DNA from: TC-15 sp034437275
GTDB taxonomy: Bacteria; Chloroflexota; Anaerolineae; Aggregatilineales; Aggregatilineaceae
Length of the DNA stretch: 33,978 nt
Direction of reading: 5' to 3'
Assembly: GCA_034437275.1 (NCBI GenBank)
Contig: DAOTUD010000191.1
Coordinates: forward strand, 1-33,978
The position numbers and the translations under genes are program-made. The notes beneath the pieces are model-generated. The model searched no databases. It saw nothing but the letters and a program-made list of their open reading frames with translations, and was not told where the DNA came from. Numbering within the stretch: position 1 is the stretch's first letter; every line of letters starts with the position of its first letter. Of the stretch, positions 1 through 7,128 are shown one piece after another.

Positions 1-14
1 GTCACAGCGCGCGC

Positions 15-90
15 TTTTCCCCTCGCCCCTTATATGGGAGAGGGGACACCGCCCGCCAGGGCGGAGGGGTGAGGGCCAGCGGGTGAGGGC
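15..90. repeat. Dispersed CCCTC-type palindromic intergenic repeat (copy A)
   Basis: GC-rich sequence made of a CCCCTCGCCCC arm, a GGGAGAGGGG counter-arm, a GCCCGCCAGGGCGG hairpin and two GGTGAGGGC ends. It resembles three other elements in this window (near 19463, 24115 and 33864), which share CCCTC/GAGGG arms and a total size near 100 bp. It lies downstream of the lipoprotein gene and holds no convincing reading frame. The left boundary is uncertain because it is close to the window edge. Confidence 0.6.
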
Positions 91-121
91 AAAACTGGAC
101 AGCAACTTCTGCCGACCTGTA

Positions 122-826
122 CTAGTCCAGCGACCCGGCCAGGACCGTCACGTCGTCGAACACGACACTCGTGCTGCTGCCTTCATCACCACCGACCAGC
201 AGCCCGACCTTCCCAGGCCGGCGGTAGGTGTCGTCGGTGACGTCGCCCAGGAATTCGCCGTTAGCATACAGCGCGAGGTAATCGCCCACACATTCAGCGC
301 GCAGACTGTTCACCGCATCGCCCTGTTTGATCGCGTCCGACTGCTCCCACTCCAGCAGGAAGGTCAGGAACGGAGCCTCGGCGAACACGTCACGCTCCAA
401 CGTGGCGATGCCGTAATGCCCGTCCCCGCTGATCAACAGCGTGTACCCACTGAGTTCCCCCTGCGGATCGCTCGCCGCGCGACAGACAATCCCGTACAGG
501 GTGCCATCGCCGCCGCTAAGCTGCTGCGCCTCGACCTCGATGATCACGTTCTCCGGGGTGTCGCGCGTGCTGGCTCCCCAGGCGAACGAGTTCTGCTCCA
601 CCGCTTGATGGTCGATCCGGTAACGGCCATCCACAATCGCCAGGGTCGACTGCGGAGACCCCGCGCCAGCCGGGTAGGTCGCTTCTTCCCACATGCCCGG
701 CTCGTCGAACGTCGCACGGAAGACTTCATCCCCGGGGCTGACCGACTGGTCCGGATCATCGTCGCCGCAGGCCGCCAGGCTGATCACCAGACCGACCGCA
801 ACCAGCAGCAATAGTCGCCATTTCAT
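122..826 (-). CDS. Secreted lipoprotein with LamG/DUF1080-like beta-sandwich domain
   Basis: Predicted 234-residue exported lipoprotein. The N-terminus is a positively charged start (MKWR), a hydrophobic stretch and a lipobox ending ISLAAC at about residue 20, followed by an acidic GDDDPDQS linker, so it should be lipid-anchored outside the membrane. The remainder, with an early FRATFDEPGMWEE motif, repeated beta-strand patterns, a YANGEFLGDV strand and a VVFDDVTVL ending, looks like the concanavalin-like fold of DUF1080/LamG domains, which often bind or hydrolyse sugars. No catalytic residues can be assigned. The ATG at 826 is preferred over an in-frame upstream codon because AAGGAG lies 10 bases before it. 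The specific role is unknown; the fold call is moderate confidence. Confidence 0.75.
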   Translation of the reverse strand: MKWRLLLLVAVGLVISLAACGDDDPDQSVSPGDEVFRATFDEPGMWEEATYPAGAGSPQSTLAIVDGRYRIDHQAVEQNSFAWGASTRDTPENVIIEVEAQQLSGGDGTLYGIVCRAASDPQGELSGYTLLISGDGHYGIATLERDVFAEAPFLTFLLEWEQSDAIKQGDAVNSLRAECVGDYLALYANGEFLGDVTDDTYRRPGKVGLLVGGDEGSSTSVVFDDVTVLAGSLD

Positions 827-904
827 ATAGCTCGCACTCCTTAGCATGTTTCACACTAACTATAGGAGATTATAGTGTAGGGGAACCACCGCTGACTATC
901 GCCC

Positions 905-1888
905 TCACCACACATACTGCAGCAGGCGGTGCAGCCCGGCACCGAGGCCCATCACCAGCGGGATCGTCAGCAGCCAGGATTGCACGATGTTATCCACCAC
1001 GCCCCAGCGCACCATCCGCAGCCGGTCGGCGCTGCCCGCCCCGACGATGGCCGAACTCACGACGTGCGTGGTGCTGACCGGGCCACCCATCAGCGCTGCG
1101 CCCAGGATTACGGCGCTGGAAGCGGTCTGCGCGCCGAAGCCATGCACCGGACGCACACGGTAGAATTTGGCTCCCAGCGTGTGGATCAAGCGCCAGCCGC
1201 CGAACAAAGTCCCCAGCGCCATCGCCCCGGCGCTGCTAAAGATCACCCAGGGCGGCACCGCGAAGCTTTCCAGCGCGCCGGTCGCCACCAGCCCCAGCGT
1301 GATGATGCCCATCGTCTTTTGTGCATCGTTGGAACCGTGCGACAGCGCCAGGGTGGCCGAGGTGATCCACTGGCCGCGCCGGAACCAGCGGTTGATGCGC
1401 GGCGAGGCTCCCCGCGCCAGAAAGTAGATCAGCTTGACGAGCGCGTAGCCGGCCAGCAGCCCGATGATGGGCGAGAAGAACAGCGCCACCACCACTTTGA
1501 TAAACCCGTCGGGCCGGATCGCGTCCAGCCCGTACCCGGCCCACACCGCCCCCGCAATGCCGCCGATCAGGGCGTGGGACGTGCTGGACGGAATGCCGAG
1601 CAGCAGCGTCAGTACGTTCCACACGATCGCGGCCAGCAGCGCGGCGTACACCACCGGGATCGTCACCGCTTCTTCGGCGACGACCTCGTGCCCGATGGTG
1701 GTCGCCACGGCCACGCCGAACACCAGCGGGCCGATCCCGTTGGCGATGGCGGCCAGCAGCAGCGCCCGGCGCGGGCCAAGCGCGCGCGTGGAGATCACGG
1801 TCGCCACTACATTCGACGAATCGTGCAGCCCATTGAAAAAATCGAAGGCAAGTGCAATGGCAACCAGCAGCCAGGCTTCCAGCGTCAT
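905..1888 (-). CDS. pit: PiT-family inorganic phosphate transporter
   Basis: Predicted 327-residue inner-membrane phosphate permease of the PiT family, which couples phosphate (often as a metal-phosphate complex) to protons or sodium. The two family signature repeats are visible: FNGLHDSSNVVATVIS near the N-terminus and LSHGSNDAQKTMGIITLG in the middle, each an inverted-topology GxxDxxN-type element. About ten hydrophobic segments fill the rest, which is normal length for short PiT proteins. I chose the ATG at 1888 because AAGGAG lies 8 bases upstream; a GTG two codons earlier would be too close to it. It is divergent from the DUF47 gene at 1982, the usual partner of PiT in bacteria, and the two promoters overlap (see 1916-1946). 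Confidence 0.95.
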   Translation of the reverse strand: MTLEAWLLVAIALAFDFFNGLHDSSNVVATVISTRALGPRRALLLAAIANGIGPLVFGVAVATTIGHEVVAEEAVTIPVVYAALLAAIVWNVLTLLLGIPSSTSHALIGGIAGAVWAGYGLDAIRPDGFIKVVVALFFSPIIGLLAGYALVKLIYFLARGASPRINRWFRRGQWITSATLALSHGSNDAQKTMGIITLGLVATGALESFAVPPWVIFSSAGAMALGTLFGGWRLIHTLGAKFYRVRPVHGFGAQTASSAVILGAALMGGPVSTTHVVSSAIVGAGSADRLRMVRWGVVDNIVQSWLLTIPLVMGLGAGLHRLLQYVW

Positions 1889-1915
1889 GGTCACTTCTCC
1901 TTGAAATTAAAAATT

Positions 1916-1946
1916 ATTTTACACTATCGCGCACAAATGGTAAAAT
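1916..1946. promoter_or_regulatory. Interlocked divergent promoters for pit and the DUF47 gene
   Basis: On the plus strand TTTACA (1918-1923) and TAAAAT (1941-1946) are separated by 17 bases. On the minus strand TTTACC (1944-1939) and TAAAAT (1921-1916) are also separated by 17 bases. The -35 of each promoter therefore overlaps the -10 of the other, made possible by the inverted repeat ATTTTAC/GTAAAAT. Predicted starts near 1953 (plus) and 1909 (minus) give short leaders that contain the ribosome sites of both genes. RNA polymerase could not occupy both at once. Confidence 0.7.
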
Positions 1947-1981
1947 TTAGTTAAATAACTATGCAAAGTGAGGGTAGGGGC

Positions 1982-2647
1982 ATGATCGACAAAGTGATTG
2001 ATGGCATCAAAGACCTGCCGCCACGTGTTCAGCAGTTGTTCAAACGCCAGCCGGACCGCTTCATCACGCGGCTGCAGCAGCAGTGTGTGCTGTGCACCGA
2101 GGCGACCGAGGCGCTGATGGACTACATGAAAAAGCCCAGCAAGAAAAACGCCCGGCGGCTGCGCGAGCTGGAAAAAGAAGCCGACGAAGTGCGCCGGATA
2201 CTGGTCGACGAGTTGAACCGCACCTTCGTAACGCCGATTGACCGCGAAGACATCCACGCGCTGTCACGCGCCATCGACGACATGCTCGACGACGCCTGGT
2301 TCACCGTCAACGAGATGGACATCCTGGACGTCGAACCCAACAGCTTTTTGCGCGACATGACCACGCTGCTTAGCAGCGGCGCGGAGGAGATCAAGCTGGC
2401 GATGGACCGGCTGGAACTGCACCCCAACGTGGCCAGCGACCACGCCATCCGCGCCAAAACGATCAAAAACGACCTGGAGACGCTCTACGCCGAGGCCGTG
2501 GCCGATCTGTTCGAGAAGCCCAAAGACCTCGACTACGTGGTGAACATGCTCAAGCTGCGCGAAATCTACCGCCACCTGTTCCACGCCGCGGGGCGCGTTG
2601 GTGACGCCGCGAACACCATCGACGATATCGTGGTCAAGTTCTTCTGA
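1982..2647 (+). CDS. DUF47 (PhoU-like) phosphate transport accessory protein
   Basis: Predicted 221-residue all-helical cytoplasmic protein of the DUF47/PhoU_div family (TIGR00153 type), commonly found beside PiT permeases and thought to regulate or assist them. Diagnostic features are the first helix pair with CTEATEALMDYM, the ELEKEADEVRRIL segment resembling the PhoU metal-binding ExxxD motif, FVTPIDREDIHALSRAIDDMLD, and a late REIYRHLFHAAGRVGDAANTI helix that repeats the pattern. The ATG at 1982 is preferred to an in-frame ATG at 1961, because the sequence before 1982 is purine rich (GTGAGGGTAGGGG) while 1961 has no ribosome site. The neighbouring divergent pit gene supports the functional link. 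Confidence 0.93.
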   Translation: MIDKVIDGIKDLPPRVQQLFKRQPDRFITRLQQQCVLCTEATEALMDYMKKPSKKNARRLRELEKEADEVRRILVDELNRTFVTPIDREDIHALSRAIDDMLDDAWFTVNEMDILDVEPNSFLRDMTTLLSSGAEEIKLAMDRLELHPNVASDHAIRAKTIKNDLETLYAEAVADLFEKPKDLDYVVNMLKLREIYRHLFHAAGRVGDAANTIDDIVVKFF

Positions 2648-2737
2648 AGGGCGGTTCCCCCTGGCTAAGAGCTTTTGCGTCTGGTGACACGACGGGTTAA
2701 GATGGCCCCCCGTGAACAGGCACACTCGGAGCATTGC

Positions 2738-4168
2738 ATGGGACCAGACGCACAACCAACCACGCGAACGCGGCGCATATGGCCCATTCTGGCGGTCGCG
2801 CTAGTCTTACGGCTGGGCATCTTCGCGCTAATTGCCATCTCGACCAGTCAACTGGAGGACCCCATCCAGTCGCGCGCCTTCAACGGCGGCGACTCGGACG
2901 AGTATATCCTGCTGGCGCGCAACATTGTCGAGCATGGCGTGTTTTCGCAGGACACATCCGCGCCCTTTGCGCCGGATATCCGCCGCACGCCGGGCTATCC
3001 GGTCGCCCTCGCCGGGCTGTATGCGGCGGCGGGCCAGCAGCACGACCCGCTGCTGATCATTGGCCTGCACGTCGTGTTGGCGGTGATCAATGTCTGGCTC
3101 GCCATCCGCATTGGCACCCGGCTGTTCTCCCCGCAGACCGGGTGGCTGGCCGGCTGGCTGTATGCCTTTGCCCCCGCCACGCTGATTTTCACCGGGCTGG
3201 TCATGACGGAAACCCTGTTCGCGACGCTGCTGCTGTCCGGCACGCTGTTGTGCATCCACGTTGTCAAGCGCGAGCACCCGGCGAACGCGTGGGGCTATGC
3301 TGCCCTCGCGGGCCTCGTATTCGCCGCGCTGGTGTATACGCGCCCGATCGCGCTCTACTACATGGTTATTCCGGCGCTGGCGCTGCTGGCCAATACGGGG
3401 TGGTCGCGGCGTGGGGCGGGGCGGGCCTTGACCATCCTGATCGTATGCGCTGCCGCGCTCGCGCCCTGGTTCTACCGCAATTACACGCACTTCGACCAGG
3501 TGGTCTTCACCAGCATCGGCAACCAAAATCTGCTGTTTTACAACGTCAGCAGCATCGAAGCACACCGCCAAAACATCAGTTGGGACGCCGCGAAAGACCA
3601 ATTGTGGCGCGAGTACGGGCGGCGGTTGGACGCGAAATACACGGACCCCTCTCCTGCCGACGAAAGCAGCCTGGCCGCCGAACTGGCGCGCGAGCACATC
3701 GCACGCCACCCGTTCGAGGCGGTGCTGTACCAGACGGTGGATGCGTTCAACGTGTTCCGGCCCGGCTACAGCATGACCAACCTGATCCTGCACGACGACG
3801 GGCAGGACGTGGGCCAGGAAGTGCAAGCCGGCAACCTCGGCATCCTGCTGGACAAACGCCCCTACGAGATCGCCATCTACGCCGGGCTGACGGTCTACTA
3901 CCTGCTGCTGTATGGGATGGTTGGGGTGGGCAGCGTGGTCCTGCTGTGGCGGCGCAACTGGACGCATCTGCTCCTCATCGGGCTGACGCTCGCGTATTTT
4001 CTGTATCTGCCGGGCCGCGCGGGCAACGCGCGCTTCCGCGCCCCGCTGGAAGGCCAGCTCGCCATCGTCGGAGCGGTTGGCATCGTCCAGGTCATGCGCT
4101 ACACGTGGCTGGGGAATGCCCTTCAACGCGTCAATCGACGTGTGCTCCGCCCGGCAGCAGAGCAGTGA
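2738..4168 (+). CDS. GT39/ArnT-like polytopic membrane glycosyltransferase
   Basis: Predicted 476-residue integral membrane protein of the dolichyl-phosphate-mannose/ArnT-like GT-C class, which uses polyprenyl-phosphate sugars on the outer side of the membrane. A first transmembrane segment (WPILAVALVLRLGIFALIA) is followed by an outer loop with GGDSDEYILLARNIVEHG, whose acidic residues match the catalytic region of the class, and RRTPGYPVALAGL. Around ten further hydrophobic segments follow, with a periplasmic loop near residues 260-350. The ATG at 2738 has GGAG 6 bases upstream; earlier in-frame starts lack one. Acceptor and sugar are unknown. It could serve the polysaccharide cluster nearby or protein glycosylation. 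No terminator is obvious before it, and it starts 90 bases after the DUF47 gene. Confidence 0.8.
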   Translation: MGPDAQPTTRTRRIWPILAVALVLRLGIFALIAISTSQLEDPIQSRAFNGGDSDEYILLARNIVEHGVFSQDTSAPFAPDIRRTPGYPVALAGLYAAAGQQHDPLLIIGLHVVLAVINVWLAIRIGTRLFSPQTGWLAGWLYAFAPATLIFTGLVMTETLFATLLLSGTLLCIHVVKREHPANAWGYAALAGLVFAALVYTRPIALYYMVIPALALLANTGWSRRGAGRALTILIVCAAALAPWFYRNYTHFDQVVFTSIGNQNLLFYNVSSIEAHRQNISWDAAKDQLWREYGRRLDAKYTDPSPADESSLAAELAREHIARHPFEAVLYQTVDAFNVFRPGYSMTNLILHDDGQDVGQEVQAGNLGILLDKRPYEIAIYAGLTVYYLLLYGMVGVGSVVLLWRRNWTHLLLIGLTLAYFLYLPGRAGNARFRAPLEGQLAIVGAVGIVQVMRYTWLGNALQRVNRRVLRPAAEQ

Positions 4169-4191
4169 CAGACACACTGCCCGCCCCGCAA

Positions 4192-4227
4192 GCAAAACCG
4201 GCAGCCTCGCCGCTGCGCTGCTGCCGG
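4192..4227 (-). terminator. Intrinsic terminator of tRNA-Arg
   Basis: Minus-strand CCGGCAGC/GCTGCCGG stem of 8 perfect pairs followed by TTTT. It begins one base after the encoded CCA end of the tRNA gene. Confidence 0.7.
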
Positions 4228-4228
4228 A

Positions 4229-4304
4229 TGGTGCCCCCGGACGGATTCGAACCGCCGACGCCAGGTTTAGGAAACCTGCGCTCTATCCCCTGAGCTACGG
4301 GGGC
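4229..4304 (-). tRNA. trnR: tRNA-Arg, anticodon CCU
   Basis: The minus strand folds as a complete cloverleaf. The acceptor stem is GCCCCCG/CGGGGGC, the D arm contains GCTCAGGGGATAGAGC, and the anticodon stem CAGGT/ACCTG encloses the loop TTCCTAA with anticodon CCT (plus-strand 4269-4271). The T arm carries GGTTCGAATCC. Discriminator A and a genomically encoded CCA follow (plus-strand 4229-4231). It decodes AGG arginine codons. It is a stand-alone gene with its own promoter and terminator. Confidence 0.97.
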
Positions 4305-4317
4305 CGCTGCCCCCAGT

Positions 4318-4346
4318 AGTGTACCCGCGCCGGGGTGGGTTTTCAA
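4318..4346 (-). promoter_or_regulatory. Sigma70-type promoter of tRNA-Arg
   Basis: Minus-strand TTGAAA (plus 4341-4346) and TACACT (plus 4318-4323) with a 17-base spacer. The predicted start near 4311 is just ahead of the tRNA 5' end at 4304, a typical arrangement for stable RNA genes. Confidence 0.75.
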
Positions 4347-4453
4347 GCCCGGATGCGCGCCAGCCGCCCATCTCGACCGCGCCGAACCTGACGCCAGCCT
4401 GATGGGAATGTAACCGTAAACTGGCGGTGACTTGATGGAAACATGACGAAAAT

Positions 4454-4484
4454 TTGACAAAGTGGGGGGTAAGCTGGTTACAAT
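4454..4484 (+). promoter_or_regulatory. Candidate promoter of a short RNA
   Basis: Consensus -35 TTGACA (4454-4459) and near-consensus -10 TACAAT (4479-4484), with a longer than ideal 19-base spacer. No protein start follows on this strand before the terminator ending at 4567. TGAC repeats upstream (4428, 4444, 4455) could be activator sites. Confidence 0.45.
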
Positions 4485-4490
4485 ATACCT

Positions 4491-4567
4491 AATGTCGCAG
4501 CCGAAAGGCTGCACGCGACGCGCATTATCCCGTAGCCCCGCCGGCTTATACTGTGGCGGGGCTTTTT
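4491..4567 (+). ncRNA. Candidate small RNA of about 77 nt
   Basis: A transcript starting about 7 bases after the -10 would contain a perfect GCAGCC-GAAA-GGCTGC hairpin with a GNRA-type tetraloop (about 4498-4513), enclosed by flanking GTCGC/GCGAC. A single-stranded stretch (GCGCATTATCCCGT) and a strong intrinsic terminator follow. The segment contains no useful reading frame. Its 3' end runs up to the stop codon of the convergent membrane-protein gene, so the terminator may also simply insulate that gene. I recognise no known RNA family. Confidence 0.4.
4534..4567 (+). terminator. Intrinsic terminator (plus strand)
   Basis: AGCCCCGCC pairs with GGCGGGGCT across a 12-base loop, followed by TTTT. 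The T tract is on the plus strand, so it ends a plus-strand transcript although the nearest plus-strand protein gene ends 366 bases upstream, beyond the tRNA. Confidence 0.8.
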
Positions 4568-4570
4568 GAT

Positions 4571-6448
4571 TCAGCGGATCACCTCGTAGATGCGCGCACC
4601 GTCGAAATCCTTTACCAGCCGCAGGTAAGGAGCCGCGCTCACCGCCGTGTCGAGATAGGACGCGGCATCGTCCAGCGGACGCCGCCAGCGCAGCATGTCC
4701 TCGAAACTGTCCGGGTTGGCGAACACCTGCGGCACCAGCACATAGCGAATCCCGGCGTCCTGCAAGCGCCGCGCGTTGGTCGGGTCGGCGGGGTCCTGCC
4801 AGAACGCGCGCAGCGCCGCTTGCTCGGCCTTGACCTGCTCGGTGTTGCGGAAGAAGGGCTGCATCCGGAAGTAGACCGTGTCGCGCTCGGCAATGACCGG
4901 GGCCCAGTCGGCCTCGTGCAGGCCCGGATGGTTCAACACGCGCACGTCTTGCGGCGTGTTGTCGTGCAGCCAGCGCATCGCCTCGACATCGTCCTCAGAC
5001 GAGAACGCGCCAAAGAAATCGACGTAATCCTTGCTGGCATCCAGCAGCGGATCGAAGAACATGATGCCCCCCGCCAGCCCGGCCAGCGCCAACACCAGCA
5101 GCGGATAGGCCAGCCGCCCCATCCAGCGATCCACGCGCGCCGCGCCCAGCCGGTCCGCCAGCCAGACCAGCCCGGTCCCGCCCAGCACCGTGTAAGGGAT
5201 GATCGGGCCGTGCCACGCCAGGCTGAAGGGATAATCATACTTCAGCAGCGGCTCCATCACGCCGGGGATGGTCTGCTCCAGCAGGCCCAACGTCGAGAAC
5301 TCGACAATGCCCACCAGCCACACCACCATCAGCAGGTGCGCCGGTTTGCGCCGCCGCACGCCCACCATCGCGCCGATCATCACCAGCGTCGCGATCACGC
5401 CGCCGTGCATCAGCACCAGCGTGCGCCAGTGTTCCGTCTCAACCTCGAACGGCGACTCGATATCCGACCCCAGCAGATCGCGGATGCTCACCAGCCAGGG
5501 CGTAGTGATCAACAGCGCGGCCAGCGGGATGAAGACCGCGATCACCACCCAGACCCGGGCATCCGGGCGCGGCCTGGCCAACCCCACCACCAGCAGCCAG
5601 GGCACGTAGCCGATCATCAGCGCGATGGTGGTATCCGGCTGGCTGAGGGGCACCCCGGCCAGACAGATCGCCGCGAACAGCGCATCCGACCACTGCCACG
5701 CCTCCAGGAAACGCAGCACGAACGTCAGGAAAGCCAGCGAAAAGGCCAGCGCCAGCAGCGCAGTGTAATGCGCATCCATGAAGGCGGTCACCAGCCCGGT
5801 CCCGCCCAGCGCGGCCAGCATGAACGCGCGCCCGGTGCGCGGCCCTTCCAGCTCGCAGCCGAGATCGTAGGCCATCCACACGAACAGCACTGCCGTCGCC
5901 GCGCTGAAGACAAGCTGCAGCGCGTGGATGCCGAGATCGAAGCGGGCGCTCAAGTGTGCGATAAAGCCGGTGTAGCCGGGCGAGTAGAGGTATTCGATCT
6001 GGGGATGCCAGGGGGCCAGCGTGGTATAGTCGTCCCCGTCGCGCAGTGTGACCGCCAGGTAGCCAAAGCCCTGCGCGTCAGTATCCAGCGGCACCGGCAG
6101 CAGGTACACCACGCCGCCGAACAACGCGATCACGACCAGCAGGAACGCCACATCGCGCGCGCCGGGCCAGCGAAACACGGACTGTCCCGCCGTCTGCTGG
6201 TAGTACACCGCCATCATCAACGCGCCGACCGCCGCCACCACGAACGCCCCAATCCAGGCCGCGTCGCCCAGCCCCGCGCGCCACTCGTCCAGCAGCGGGG
6301 CAGTGAACCACACCGCGTCCAGCACCAGCGCCAGGAACAACACCGCCCCCAGCCCGATCCGGATGCCGCGTGTGGGCAGCGCCGAGCCGATCAGGGTGCC
6401 AACACCTAACAGGAAAAACACCAGGGTAAGATACGCCAATACGCTCAT
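4571..6448 (-). CDS. Large polytopic membrane protein of the polysaccharide cluster (GT-C/DUF6541-like)
   Basis: Predicted 625-residue membrane protein. Roughly twelve to fourteen hydrophobic segments fill the first 470 residues, starting with SVLAYLTLVFFLLGVGTLIG. The region around residues 105-150 contains LRDGDDYTTLAPWHPQIEY and SPGYTGFIAHLSARF, which resembles the acidic first outer loop and P-x-Y motif of GT-C transferases. The last about 130 residues are a soluble extracytoplasmic domain with DVRVLNHPGLHEADWAPVIA and AGIRYVLVPQVF, a pattern common at the C-terminus of such enzymes. The ATG at 6448 is chosen because it follows the upstream acyltransferase stop by 8 bases; longer versions would run inside that gene in another frame. 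It is the last gene of the cluster. The exact reaction is unknown. Confidence 0.75.
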   Translation of the reverse strand: MSVLAYLTLVFFLLGVGTLIGSALPTRGIRIGLGAVLFLALVLDAVWFTAPLLDEWRAGLGDAAWIGAFVVAAVGALMMAVYYQQTAGQSVFRWPGARDVAFLLVVIALFGGVVYLLPVPLDTDAQGFGYLAVTLRDGDDYTTLAPWHPQIEYLYSPGYTGFIAHLSARFDLGIHALQLVFSAATAVLFVWMAYDLGCELEGPRTGRAFMLAALGGTGLVTAFMDAHYTALLALAFSLAFLTFVLRFLEAWQWSDALFAAICLAGVPLSQPDTTIALMIGYVPWLLVVGLARPRPDARVWVVIAVFIPLAALLITTPWLVSIRDLLGSDIESPFEVETEHWRTLVLMHGGVIATLVMIGAMVGVRRRKPAHLLMVVWLVGIVEFSTLGLLEQTIPGVMEPLLKYDYPFSLAWHGPIIPYTVLGGTGLVWLADRLGAARVDRWMGRLAYPLLVLALAGLAGGIMFFDPLLDASKDYVDFFGAFSSEDDVEAMRWLHDNTPQDVRVLNHPGLHEADWAPVIAERDTVYFRMQPFFRNTEQVKAEQAALRAFWQDPADPTNARRLQDAGIRYVLVPQVFANPDSFEDMLRWRRPLDDAASYLDTAVSAAPYLRLVKDFDGARIYEVIR

Positions 6449-6456
6449 TCTGTTTT

Positions 6457-7128
6457 TTATGTCTCTGTGTCTAATGGTCGGATCACGCGGGCCGGGTTGC
6501 CCGCCGCGATCACGCCGGGCGGAATGTCTTGGGTCACGATGCTGCCCGCGCCGATCACGCTCTGCGCGCCAATCGTGACGCCCTTCAACACCAGCGATTG
6601 CATCCCGATGAACGCGCCATCTTCGATCACCACCGGGGCGGTTGCGCCGTCCAGCGGACGGGCCAGCCGGTCGGCCAGCCGCAGCGGGTGAAAGTCGGTG
6701 TCGGTGATGGTGCAGTTGCCACCGACCCACACGTCATTGCCAATCGTGATCGACTCCTCGGCGCAGATCGTGCCGCCGGTCATGCCGAAGCCCACGCCGA
6801 TCACCAGCCGCGCATCAGGCCGCCGCGTGCTCAGGATCACGGGGTGGAACGGCCCCAGCGCGTTGCTGTGCGGGATCGAGCGCAGTTCCAGCCGGTCGCC
6901 GATGATCACGGTGCTGCGGCGGTGCTTTTGCAGGATCGGCACGCCGTAGAACTTCCAGCCGCGCCCCCAGCACACCCCGGCCAGCGCGAAAATCACGCGC
7001 GCCACCGGCCAACTCAGCCAGCAGCGCAGCTCCAGCCGCACCTTCCAGGGGGTGTCCAACGCCATCCCCAACGCGTGCCCAGAGAGCAGCGCATCCGGCG
7101 GGGCGGTGTCGTGGGGTCGCTCGCTCAT
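6457..7128 (-). CDS. Left-handed beta-helix (hexapeptide) acyltransferase
   Basis: Predicted 223-residue WcaF/CatB-type O-acetyltransferase that would decorate a sugar of the cell-surface polymer using acetyl-CoA. Hexapeptide turns are visible from about residue 70 onward: VIIGDR, SITIGNDVWVGGNCTI, PVVIEDGAFIGMQSLVLKG, VTIGAQSVIGAGSIV and PGVIAAGNPARVI. The loop DTDFHPL contains the likely catalytic histidine. The N-terminal part contains a hydrophobic segment (WPVARVIFALAGVCWG) that may contact the membrane. The start overlaps the stop of the upstream glycosyltransferase as ATGA, indicating translational coupling. Donor and acceptor are inferred from the family. Confidence 0.9.
   Translation of the reverse strand: MSERPHDTAPPDALLSGHALGMALDTPWKVRLELRCWLSWPVARVIFALAGVCWGRGWKFYGVPILQKHRRSTVIIGDRLELRSIPHSNALGPFHPVILSTRRPDARLVIGVGFGMTGGTICAEESITIGNDVWVGGNCTITDTDFHPLRLADRLARPLDGATAPVVIEDGAFIGMQSLVLKGVTIGAQSVIGAGSIVTQDIPPGVIAAGNPARVIRPLDTET

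Noticed and set aside
869..874. Minus-strand TATAAT before the lipoprotein gene
   Set aside because: Good -10 but no acceptable -35 at 16-18 bases; promoter not called.
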